A DNA stretch of 64,000 nucleotides from Symsagittifera roscoffensis (Eukaryota; Xenacoelomorpha; Acoela; Convolutidae). The stretch is from NCBI RefSeq assembly GCF_963678635.1, contig NC_087062.1, forward strand, positions 95,471,705 through 95,535,704. The letters run 5' to 3'. Positions 54,494-63,896 of the stretch are shown piece after piece (position 1 is the stretch's first letter; every line of letters starts with the position of its first letter). Under the pieces are notes generated by a model, which was given only the letters and a program-made list of their open reading frames with translations, was not told the DNA's origin and did not search any database. The position numbers and the translations under genes are program-made.

Positions 54494-54565
54494 TCCCAGT
54501 TGGTCTAGCGGTCAGGATTTGTGGCTCTCAACCACAAGGCCCGGGTTCGACTCCCGGACTGGGAA
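54494..54565 (+). tRNA. tRNA-Glu (CTC)
   Basis: Stems paired; loop position 38 is A. Confidence 0.85.
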
Positions 54566-54789
54566 ATCTATTAATTAATTAAAAAACGATTTATTCTTCC
54601 TATTAACTATTACGCTAAATTGAGTTCTTTGAGAGTCCTTTGAAGTTGTATACGATACAAGATTTTAAAATGTTGAAAAAAAATATAGATCGATCAGAGC
54701 AGAAAACTTGTGCGTGTTTATCTTCAAATAGAAAAACGTGCCATTGAGGCGCGCACTTTATTAGAAAAAAAACACAATTAACATTACTA

Positions 54790-54861
54790 TCCCAGTTGGT
54801 CTAGCGGTCATGATTTCAGGCTCTAACCCACAAGGACCGTGTTCGACTCCCGGACTGGAAA
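54790..54861 (+). tRNA. tRNA-Glu-derived, anticodon CTA
   Basis: Anticodon stem TCAGG, T stem CCGTG, acceptor 3' ACTGGAA; T4 downstream. Confidence 0.6.
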
Positions 54862-55066
54862 GTCTATTAGCTTTTATTTGATTTTTTCTCCCTTTTAACT
54901 GAGTTCTTAGAGACTTCTTTGAAGTTGTATAGGTTACAAGAACTTAAAATGTTGAAAAACTTCATGAATCGATCAGAGTAGAAAACTTGTGCGTGTTTAT
55001 CTTCAAATAGAAAAACGTGCCATTAAGGCGCTCACTTTAATCGAAAAAGTACAAGTAAATTTAACA

Positions 55067-55138
55067 TCCCAGTTGGTCTAGCGGTGAGGATTTGTGGCTC
55101 TCACCCAAAAGGCCCGGGTTCGACTCCCGGACTGGGAA
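55067..55138 (+). tRNA. tRNA-Glu (CTC), variant
   Basis: G28-A42 mismatch; T6 downstream. Confidence 0.75.
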
Positions 55139-55324
55139 GTCTATTAATTTTTTAATTGATTTTTTCTTCCTATTAACTATTACGCTCAATTGAGTTCTTT
55201 GAGAGTTCTTTGAACTTCATGAATCGATAAGAGCAGAAAACTTGTGCATGTTTATCTTCAAACAGAAAAACGTGCCAATTAGGAGCTCACAGTATTCGAA
55301 AAATAATCACATTAAAACTTGCTA

Positions 55325-55396
55325 TTGTAGTTGGTCTAGCGGTTAGGATTTGTAGCTTTCACCAACAAGACACGGGTTCGACTCCCGGAATGGGAA
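55325..55396 (+). tRNA. tRNA-Glu-derived, anticodon TTC
   Basis: Loop CTTTCAC; acceptor weakly paired. Confidence 0.45.
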
Positions 55397-55620
55397 ATCT
55401 ATAAACAAAAATTTAAATGAATTTCTTTTTCCTTTTAACTATTACGCTCAATTGAATCGTTTAAGAGCTCTTTGAAGTTGTATAAAATACAAGAACTTAA
55501 AATGTTGCAAAACTTCTTAGATCGATCAGAGCAGAAAACTTGTGCGTGTTTATCTTCAAATAGAAAAACGTGCCATTAAGGCGCTCACTTTATTCGAAAA
55601 AAATACAAATAAGTTTAAAA

Positions 55621-55692
55621 TCCCAGTTGGTCTAGCGGTCAGGATTTGTGGCTCTCACCCACAAGGCCCGGGTTCGACTCCCGGACTGGGAA
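55621..55692 (+). tRNA. tRNA-Glu (CTC), consensus
   Basis: Fully paired. Confidence 0.85.
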
Positions 55693-55918
55693 ATCTATTA
55701 ATTATTTCAAAAGCGATTTATTCTTCCTATTAACTATTACGCTAAATTGAGTTCTTTGAGAGTCCTTTGAAGTTGTATACGATACAAGATTTTAAAATGT
55801 TGAAAAAAAATTTAGATCGATCAGAGCAGAAAACTTGTGCGTGTTTATCTTCAAATAGAAAAACGTGCCATTGAGGCGCGCACTTTATTCGAAAAAAAAA
55901 ACACAATTAACATTAATA

Positions 55919-55990
55919 TCCCAGTTGGTCTAGCGGTCAAAATTTCTGGCTCTAACCCACAAGGATCTGGTTCGACTCCCGGACTGGGAA
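55919..55990 (+). tRNA. tRNA-Glu-derived, anticodon CTA
   Basis: D stem AAAT, T stem TCTGG subtype. Confidence 0.65.
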
Positions 55991-56210
55991 GTCTATTAGC
56001 TTTTTATTTGATTTTTTCTCCCTTTTAACTATTACGCTCAATTGAGTTCTTAAAAACTTCATTGAAGTTGTATAGGTTACAAGAACTTAAAATGTTGAAA
56101 AACTTCATGAATCGATCAGAGCAGAAAACTTGTGCGTGTTTATCTTCAAATTGAAAAACGTGCCATTAAGGCGCTCACTTTATTCGAAAAAAATACAAAT
56201 AAGTTTAAAA

Positions 56211-56282
56211 TCCCAGTTGGTCTAGCGGTCAGGATTTGTGGCTCTCACCCACAAGGCCCGGGTTCGACTCCCGGACTGGGAA
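56211..56282 (+). tRNA. tRNA-Glu (CTC), consensus
   Basis: Fully paired. Confidence 0.85.
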
Positions 56283-56506
56283 ATCTATTAATTATTTAAA
56301 AAACGATTTATTCTTCCTATTAACTATTACGCTAAATTGAGTTCTTTGAGAGTCCTTTGAAGTTGTATACGATACAAGATTTTAAAATGTTGAAAAAAAA
56401 TATAGATCGATCAGAGCAGAAAACTTGTGCGTGTTTATCTTCAAATAGAAAAACGTGCCATTGAGGCGCGCACTTTATTCGAAAAAAAACACAATTAACA
56501 TTACTA

Positions 56507-56578
56507 TCCCAGTTGGTCTAGCGGTAAGAATTTCTGGCTCTAACCCACAAGGACCGTGTTCGACTCCCGGACTGGAAA
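56507..56578 (+). tRNA. tRNA-Glu-derived, anticodon CTA
   Basis: D loop GGTAA, T stem CCGTG, acceptor 3' ACTGGAA; a mosaic of CTA subtypes. Confidence 0.6.
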
Positions 56579-56783
56579 GTCTATTAGCTTTTATTTGATT
56601 TTTTCTCCCTTTTAACTGAGTTCTTAGAGACTTCTTTGAAGTTGTATAGGTTACAAGAACTTAAAATGTTGAAAAACTTCATGAATCGATCAGAGTAGAA
56701 AACTTGTGCGTGTTTATCTTCAAATAGAAAAACGTGACATTAAGGCGCTCACTTTAATCGAAAAAATACAAGTAAATTTAACA

Positions 56784-56855
56784 TCCCAGTTGGTCTAGCG
56801 GTGAGGATTTGTGGCTCTCACCCAAAAGGCCCGGGTTCGACTCCCGGACTGGGAA
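56784..56855 (+). tRNA. tRNA-Glu (CTC), variant
   Basis: Copy of the 55067 subtype (G28-A42); T6 downstream. Confidence 0.75.
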
Positions 56856-57041
56856 GTCTATTAATTTTTTAATTGATTTTTTCTTCCTATTAACTATTAC
56901 GCTCAATTGAGTTCTTTGAGAGTTCTTTGAACTTCATGAATCGATAAGAGCAGAAAACTTGTGCATGTTTATCTTCAAACAGAAAAACGTGCCAATTAGG
57001 AGCTCACAGTATTCGAAAAATAATCACATTAAAACTTGCTA

Positions 57042-57113
57042 TTGTAGTTGGTCTAGCGGTTAGGATTTGTAGCTTTCACCAACAAGACACGGGTTCGACT
57101 CCCGGAATGGGAA
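57042..57113 (+). tRNA. tRNA-Glu-derived, anticodon TTC
   Basis: Same as the 55325 unit. Confidence 0.45.
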
Positions 57114-57339
57114 ATCTATAGACAAAAATTTAAATGAATTTCTTTTTCCTTTTAACTATTACGCTCAATTGAATCGTTTAAGAGCTCTTTGAAGTTGTAT
57201 AAAATACAAGAACTTAAAATGTTGCAAAACTTCTTAGATCGATCAGAGCAGAAAACTTGTGCGTGTTTATCTTCAAATAGAAAAACGTGCCATTGAGGCG
57301 CGCACTTTATTCGAAAAAAAAACACAATTAATATTAATA

Positions 57340-57411
57340 TCCCAGTTGGTCTAGCGGTCAGAATTTCTGGCTCTAACCCACAAAGACCTGGTTCGACTCC
57401 CGGACTGGGAA
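57340..57411 (+). tRNA. tRNA-Glu-derived, anticodon CTA
   Basis: CTA consensus except variable loop AAGA. Confidence 0.75.
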
Positions 57412-57631
57412 GTCTATTAGCTTTTTATTTGATTTTTTCTCCCTTTTAACTATTACGCTCAATTGAGTTCTTAAAAACTTCTTTGAAATTGTATAGGTTA
57501 CAAGAACTTAAAATGTTGAAAAACTTCATGAATCGATCAGAGCAGAAAACTTGTGCGTGTTTATCTTCAAATAGAAAAACGTGCCATTAAGGCGCTCACT
57601 TTATTCGAAAAAAATACAAATAAGTTTAAAA

Positions 57632-57703
57632 TCCCAGTTGGTCTAGCGGTCAGGATTTGTGGCTCTCACCCACAAGGCCCGGGTTCGACTCCCGGACTGG
57701 GAA
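57632..57703 (+). tRNA. tRNA-Glu (CTC), consensus
   Basis: Fully paired. Confidence 0.85.
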
Positions 57704-57928
57704 ATCTATTAATTATTTCAAAAGCGATTTATTCTTCCTATTAACTATTACGCTAAATTGAGTTCTTTGAGAGTCCTTTGAAGTTGTATACGATACAAGA
57801 TTTTAAAATGTTGAAAAAAAATTTAGATCGATCAGAGCAGAAAACTTGTGCGTGTTTATCTTCAAATAGAAAAACGTGCCATTGAGGCGCGCACTTTATT
57901 CGAAAAAAAAACACAATTAACATTAATA

Positions 57929-58000
57929 TCCCAGTTGGTCTAGCGGTCAAAATTTCTGGCTCTAACCCACAAGGATCTGGTTCGACTCCCGGACTGGGAA
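57929..58000 (+). tRNA. tRNA-Glu-derived, anticodon CTA
   Basis: Same subtype as 55919. Confidence 0.65.
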
Positions 58001-58220
58001 GTCTATTAGCTTTTTATTTGATTTTTTCTCCCTTTTAACTATTACGCTCAATTGAGTTCTTAAAAACTTCATTGAAGTTGTATAGGTTACAAGAACTTAA
58101 AATGTTGAAAAACTTCATGAATCGATCAGAGCAGAAAACTTGTGCGTGTTTATCTTCAAATAGAAAAACGTGCCATTAAGGCGCTCACTTTATTCGAAAA
58201 AAATACAAATAAGTTTAAAA

Positions 58221-58292
58221 TCCCAGTTGGTCTAGCGGTCAGGATTTGTGGCTCTCACCCACAAGGCCCGGGTTCGACTCCCGGACTGGGAA
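58221..58292 (+). tRNA. tRNA-Glu (CTC), consensus
   Basis: Fully paired. Confidence 0.85.
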
Positions 58293-58518
58293 ATCTATTA
58301 ATTATTTAAAAAACGATTTATTCTTCCTATTAACTATTACGCTAAATTGAGTTCTTTGAGAGTCCTTTGAAGTTGTATACGATACAAGATTTTAAAATGT
58401 TGAAAAAAAATATAGATCGATCAGAGCAGAAAACTTGTGCGTGTTTATCTTCAAATAGAAAAACGTGCCATTGAGGCGCGCACTTTATTCGAAAAAAAAA
58501 ACACAATTAACATTACTA

Positions 58519-58590
58519 TCCCAGTTGGTCTAGCGGTCAGAATTTCTGGCTCTAACTCACAAGGACCTGGGTCGACTCCCGGACTGGGAA
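58519..58590 (+). tRNA. tRNA-Glu-derived, anticodon CTA, B box altered
   Basis: B box GGGTCGACTCC instead of GGTTCGACTCC; C39->T. T9 run downstream. Confidence 0.6.
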
Positions 58591-58809
58591 AACTATTCGT
58601 TTTTTTTTGATTTTTTCTCCCTTTTAACTATTACGCTCAATTGAGTTCTTAAAAACTTCTTTGAAGTTGTATAGGTTACAAGAACTAAAAATGTTGAAAA
58701 ACTTCATGAATCGATCAGAGCAGAAAACTTGTGCGTGTTTATCTTCAAATAGAAAAACGTGCCATTAAGGCGCTCACTTTATTCGAAAAAAATACAAGTA
58801 TGTTTAAAA

Positions 58810-58881
58810 TCCCAGTTGGTCTAGCGGTCAGGATTTGTGGCTCTCACCAACAAGGCCCGGGTTCGACTCCCGGACTGGGAA
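58810..58881 (+). tRNA. tRNA-Glu (CTC), variant
   Basis: G30-A40 mismatch. Confidence 0.75.
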
Positions 58882-59105
58882 ATCTATTAATTATTTCGAA
58901 AGCGATTTATTCTTCCTATTAACTATTACGCTAAATTGAGTTCTTTGAGAGTCCTTTGAAGTTGTATACGATACAAGATTTTAAAATGTTGAAAAAAAAT
59001 ATAGATCGATCAGAGCAGAAAACTTGTGCGTGTTTATCTTCAAATAGAAAAACGTGCCATTGAGGCGCGCACTTTATTCGAAAAAAAACACAATTAACAT
59101 TAATA

Positions 59106-59177
59106 TCCAAGTTGGTCTAGCGGTCAGAATTTCTGGCTCTAACCCACAAGGACCTGGTTCGACTCCCGGACTGGGAA
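59106..59177 (+). tRNA. tRNA-Glu-derived, anticodon CTA
   Basis: C4->A acceptor change. Confidence 0.7.
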
Positions 59178-59398
59178 GTCTATTAGCTTTTTAATTGATT
59201 TTTTCTCCCTTTTAACTATTACGCTCAATTGAGTTCTTAAAAACTTTTTTGAAGTTGTATAGGTTACAAGAACTTAAAATGTTGAAAAACTTCATGAATC
59301 GATCAGAGCAGAAAACTTGTGCGTGTTTATCTTCAAATAGAAAAACGTGCCATTAAGGCGCTCACTTTATTCGAAAAAAAATACAAATAAGTTTAAAA

Positions 59399-59470
59399 TC
59401 CCAGTTGGTCTAGCGGTCAGGATTTGTGGCTCTCACCCACAAGGCCCGGGTTCGACTCCCGGACTGGGAA
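59399..59470 (+). tRNA. tRNA-Glu (CTC), consensus
   Basis: Fully paired. Confidence 0.85.
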
Positions 59471-59694
59471 ATCTATTAATTATTTCAAAAGCGATTTATT
59501 CTTCCTATTAACTATTACGCTAAATTGAGTTCTTTGAGAGTCCTTTGAAGTTGTATACGATACAAGATTTTAAAATGTTGAAAAAAAATATAGATCGATC
59601 AGAGCAGAAAACTTGTGCGTGTTTATCTTCAAATAGAAAAACGTGCCATTGAGGCGCGCACTTTATTCGAAAAAAAACACAATTAACATTAATA

Positions 59695-59766
59695 TCCCAG
59701 TTGGTCTAGCGGTCAGAATTTCTGGCTCTAACCCACAAGGACCTGGTTCGACTCCCGGACTGGGAA
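59695..59766 (+). tRNA. tRNA-Glu-derived, anticodon CTA, consensus
   Basis: Matches the CTA consensus. Confidence 0.75.
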
Positions 59767-59988
59767 GTCTATTAGCTTTTTATTTGATTTTTTCTCCCTT
59801 TTAACTATTACGCTCAATTGAGTTCTTAAAAATTTCTTTGAAGTTGTATAGGTTACAAGAACTTAAAATGTTGAAAAACTTCATGAATCGATCAGAGCAG
59901 AAAACTTGTGCGTGTTTATCTTCAAATAGAAAAACGTGCCATTAAGGCGCTCACTTTATTTGAAAAAAAAATACAAATAAGTTTAAAA

Positions 59989-60060
59989 TCCCAGTTGGTC
60001 TAGCGGTCAGGATTTGTGGCTCTCACCCACAATGCCCGGGTTCGACTCCGGGACTGGGAA
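59989..60060 (+). tRNA. tRNA-Glu (CTC), variant
   Basis: G51-G63 T-stem mismatch. First of three consecutive CTC units. Confidence 0.75.
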
Positions 60061-60284
60061 ATCTATTAATTATTTCAAAAGCGATTTATTCTTCCTATTA
60101 ACTATTACGCTAAATTGAGTTCTTTGAGAGTCCTTTGAAGTTGTATACGATACAAGATTTTAAAATGTTGAAAAAAAAATATAGATCGATCAGAGCAGAA
60201 AACTTGTGCGTGTTTATCTTCAAATAGAAAAACGTGCCATTAAGGCGCTCACTTTATTCGAAAAAAATACAATTAAGTTTAAAA

Positions 60285-60356
60285 TCCCAGTTGGTCTAGA
60301 GGTCAGGATTTGTGGCTCTCACCCACAAGGCCCGGGTTCGACTCCCGGACTGGGAA
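60285..60356 (+). tRNA. tRNA-Glu (CTC), A-box variant
   Basis: A box TGGTCTAGAGG; stems paired. The preceding spacer is of the type that normally precedes CTA units, so the monomer is a hybrid. Confidence 0.8.
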
Positions 60357-60579
60357 ATCTATTAATTATTTCAAAAGCGATTTATTCTTCCTATTAACTA
60401 TTACGCTACATTGAGTTCTTTGAGAGTCGTTTGAAGTTGTATACGATACAAGATTTTAAAATGTTGAAAAACTTCATGAATCGATCAGAGCAGAAAACTT
60501 GTGCGTGTTTATCTTCAAATAGAAAAACGTGCCATTAAGGCGCTCACTTTATTCGAAAAAAATACAAATAAGTTTAAAA

Positions 60580-60651
60580 TCCCAGTTGGTCTAGCGGTCA
60601 GGATTTGTGGCTCTCACCCACAAGGACCGGGTTCGACTCCCGGACTGGGAA
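60580..60651 (+). tRNA. tRNA-Glu (CTC)
   Basis: Stems paired; variable loop AGGA as in the CTA type. Confidence 0.85.
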
Positions 60652-60874
60652 ATCTATTAATTATTACAAAAGCGATTTATTCTTCCTATTAACTATTACG
60701 CTAAATTGAGTTCTTTGAGAGTCCTTTGAAGTTGTATACGATACAAGATTTTAAAATCTTGAAAAAAAATTTAGATCGATCAGAGCAGAAAACTTGTGCG
60801 TGTTTATCTTCAAACAGAAAAACGTGCCATTGAGGCGCGCACTTTATTCGAAAAAAACACAATTAACATTAATA

Positions 60875-60946
60875 TCACAGTTGGTCTAGCGGTCAGAATT
60901 TCTGGCTCTAACCCACAAGGACCTGGTTCGACTCCCGGACTGGGAA
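60875..60946 (+). tRNA. tRNA-Glu-derived, anticodon CTA
   Basis: TCACAGT acceptor change. Confidence 0.7.
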
Positions 60947-61168
60947 ATCTATTAGCTTTTTATTTGATTTTTTCTCCCTTTTAACTATTACGCTCAATTG
61001 AGTTCTTAAAAACTTCTTTGAAGTTGTATAGGTTACAAGAACTTAAAATGTTGAAAAACTTCATGAATCGATCAGAGCAGAAAACTTGTGCGTGTTTATC
61101 TTCAAATACAAAAACGTGTCATTGAGGAGCGCACTTTTTTCGAAAAAAAAAAACACATAACATTAATA

Positions 61169-61240
61169 TCCCAGGTGGTCTAGCGGTCAGAATTTCTGGC
61201 TCTAACCCACAAGGACCTGGTTCGACTCCCGGACTGGGAA
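61169..61240 (+). tRNA. tRNA-Glu-derived, anticodon CTA
   Basis: T7->G acceptor change (TCCCAGG). Second of two consecutive CTA units. Confidence 0.7.
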
Positions 61241-61460
61241 GTCTATTAGCTTTTTATTTGATTTTTTCTCCCTTTTAACTATTACGCTCAATTGAGTTCT
61301 TAAAAACTTCTTTGAAGTTGTATAGGTTACAAGAACTTAAAATGTTGAAAAACTTCATGAATCGATCAGAGCAGAAAACTTGTGCGTGTTTATCTTCAAA
61401 TAGAAAAACGTGCCATTAAGGCGCTCACTTTATTCGAAAAAAATACAAATAAGTTTAAAA

Positions 61461-61532
61461 TCACAGTTGGTCCAGCGGTCAGGATTTGTGGCTCTCACCC
61501 ACAAGGCCCGGGTTCGACTCCCGGACTGGGAA
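61461..61532 (+). tRNA. tRNA-Glu (CTC), variant
   Basis: A3-G70 mismatch; A box TGGTCCAGCGG. Confidence 0.75.
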
Positions 61533-61754
61533 ATCTATTAATTATTTCAAAAGCGATTTATTCTTCCTATTAACTATTACGCTACATTGAGTTCTTTGAG
61601 AGTCCTTTGAAGTTGTATACGATACAAGATTTTAAAATGTTGAAGAACTTCATGAATCGATCAGAGCAGAAAACTTGTGCGTGTTTATCTTCAAATAGAA
61701 AAACGTGCCATTAAGGCGCTCACTTTATTCGAAAAAAATACAATAAGTTTAAAA

Positions 61755-61826
61755 TCCCAGTTGGTCTAGCGGTCAGGATTTGTGGCTCTCACCCACAAGG
61801 CCCGCGTTCGACTCCCGGACTGGGAA
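61755..61826 (+). tRNA. tRNA-Glu (CTC), variant
   Basis: C52-C62 mismatch in the T stem (CCGCG), which also alters the base before the B box. Confidence 0.75.
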
Positions 61827-62052
61827 ATCTATTAATTATTTCAAAAGCGATTTATTCTTCCTATTAACTATTACGCTAAATTGAGTTCTTTGAGAGTCCT
61901 TTGAAGTTGTGTACGATACAAAATTTTAAAATGTTGAAAAAAAATATAGATCGATCAGAGCAGAAAACTTGTGCGTGTTTATCTTCAAAAAGAAAAACGT
62001 GCCATTGAGGCGCGCACTTTATTCGAAAAAAAAAACACAATTAACATTAATA

Positions 62053-62124
62053 TCCCAGTTGGTCTAGCGGTCAGAATTTCTGGCTCTAACCCACAAGGAC
62101 CTGGTTCGACTCCCGGACTGGGAA
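62053..62124 (+). tRNA. tRNA-Glu-derived, anticodon CTA, consensus
   Basis: Matches the CTA consensus. Confidence 0.75.
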
Positions 62125-62344
62125 GTCTATTAGCTTTTTATTTGATTTTTTCTCCCTTTTAACTATTACGCTCAATTGAGTTCTTAAAAACTTCTTTGAA
62201 GTTGTATAGGTTACAAGAACTTAAAATGTTGAAAAACTTCATGAATCGATCAGAGCAGAAAACTTGTGCGTGTTTATCTTCAAATAGAAAAACGTGCCAT
62301 TAAGGCGCTCACTTTATTCGAAAAAAATACTAATGAGTTTAAAA

Positions 62345-62416
62345 CCCCAGTTGGTCTAGCGGTCAGGATTTGTGGCTCTCACCCACAAGGCCCGGGTTCG
62401 ACTCCCGGACTGGGAA
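62345..62416 (+). tRNA. tRNA-Glu (CTC)
   Basis: C1-A72 at the acceptor end is unpaired; otherwise consensus. Confidence 0.8.
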
Positions 62417-62643
62417 ATCTATTAATTATTTCAAAAGCGATTTATTCTTCCTATTAATTATTACGCTAAATTGAGTTCTTTGAGAGTCCTTTGAAGTTGT
62501 ATACGATACAAGATTTTAAAATGTTGAAAAAAATATATAGATCGATCAGAGCAGAAAACTTGTGCGTGTTTATCTTCAAATAGAAAAACGTGCCATTTAG
62601 GCGCGCACTTTATTTGAAAAAAAAAACACAATTAACATTAATA

Positions 62644-62715
62644 TCCCAGTTGGTCTAGCGGTCTGAATTTCTGGCTCTAACCCACAAGGACTTGGTTCGA
62701 CTCCCGGACTGGGAA
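62644..62715 (+). tRNA. tRNA-Glu-derived, anticodon CTA
   Basis: D loop GGTCT and T stem CTTGG changes. Confidence 0.65.
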
Positions 62716-62935
62716 GTCTATTAGCTTTTTATTTGATTTTTTCTCCCTTTTAACTATTACGCTCAATTGAGTTCTTAAAAACTTCTTTGAAGTTGTATAG
62801 GTTACAAGAAATTAAAACGTTGAAAAACTTCATGAATCGATCAGAGCAGAAAACTTGTGCGTGTTTATCTTCAAATAGAAAAACGTGCCATTAAGGCGCT
62901 CACTTTATTCGAAAAAAATACAAATAAGTTTAAAA

Positions 62936-63007
62936 TCCCAGTTGGTCTAGCGGTCAGGATTTGTGGCTCTCACCCACAAGGCCCGGGTTCGACTCCCGGA
63001 CTGGGAA
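62936..63007 (+). tRNA. tRNA-Glu (CTC), consensus
   Basis: Fully paired. Confidence 0.85.
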
Positions 63008-63233
63008 ATCTATTAATTATTTCAAAAGCGATTTATTCTTCCTATTAACTATTACGCTAAATTGAGTTCTTTGAGAGTCCTTTGAAGTTGTATACGATAC
63101 AGTATTTTAAAATGTTGAAAAAAATATATAGATCGATCAGAGCAGAAAACTCGTGCGTGTTTATCTTCAAATAGAAAAACGTGCCATTTAGGCGCGCACT
63201 TTATTTGAAAAAAAAACACAATTAACATTAATA

Positions 63234-63305
63234 TCCCAGTTGGTCTAGCGGTCAGAATTTCTGGCTCTAACCCACAAGGACCTGGTTCGACTCCCGGACT
63301 GGGAA
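63234..63305 (+). tRNA. tRNA-Glu-derived, anticodon CTA, consensus
   Basis: Matches the CTA consensus. Confidence 0.75.
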
Positions 63306-63535
63306 GTCTATTAGCTTTTTATTTGATTTTTTCTCCCTTTTAACTATTACGCTCAATTGAGTTCTTAAAAACTTCTTTGAAGTTGTATAGGTTACAAGAA
63401 ATTAAAACGTTGAAAAACTTCATGAATCGATCAGAGCAGAAAACTTGTGCGTGTTTATCTTCAAATAGAAAAACGTGCCATTAAGGCGCTCACTTTATTC
63501 GAAAAAAATACAAATAAGTTTAAAATCCCAGTTGG

Positions 63536-63607
63536 TCTAGCGGTCAGGATTTGTGGCTCTCACCCACAAGGCCCGGGTTCGACTCCCGGACTGGGAAATC
63601 TATTAAT
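63536..63607 (+). tRNA. tRNA-Glu (CTC), consensus
   Basis: Fully paired. Confidence 0.85.
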
Positions 63608-63824
63608 TATTTAAAAAACGATTTATTCTTCCTATTAACTATTACGCTAAATTGAGTTCTTTGAGAGTCCTTTGAAGTTGTATACGATACAAGATTTTAA
63701 AATGTTGAAAAAAATATATAGATCGATCAGAGCAGAAAACTTGTGCGTGTTTATCTTCAAATAGAAAAACGTGCCATTTAGGCGCGCACTTTATTTGAAA
63801 AAAAAAACACAATTAACATTAATA

Positions 63825-63896
63825 TCCCAGTTGGTCTAGCGGTCAGAATTTCTGGCTCTAACCCACAAGGACCTGGTTCGACTCCCGGACTGGGAA
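63825..63896 (+). tRNA. tRNA-Glu-derived, anticodon CTA, consensus
   Basis: Matches the CTA consensus; last full unit in the window. Confidence 0.75.

Noticed and set aside
44290-63048. Many ~63-codon frames beginning MRVYLQIEKRAI in the array
   Set aside because: They run through the upstream block and across the tRNA unit itself, recur only because the DNA repeats, and change with spacer length. They are shadows of the tRNA repeats.
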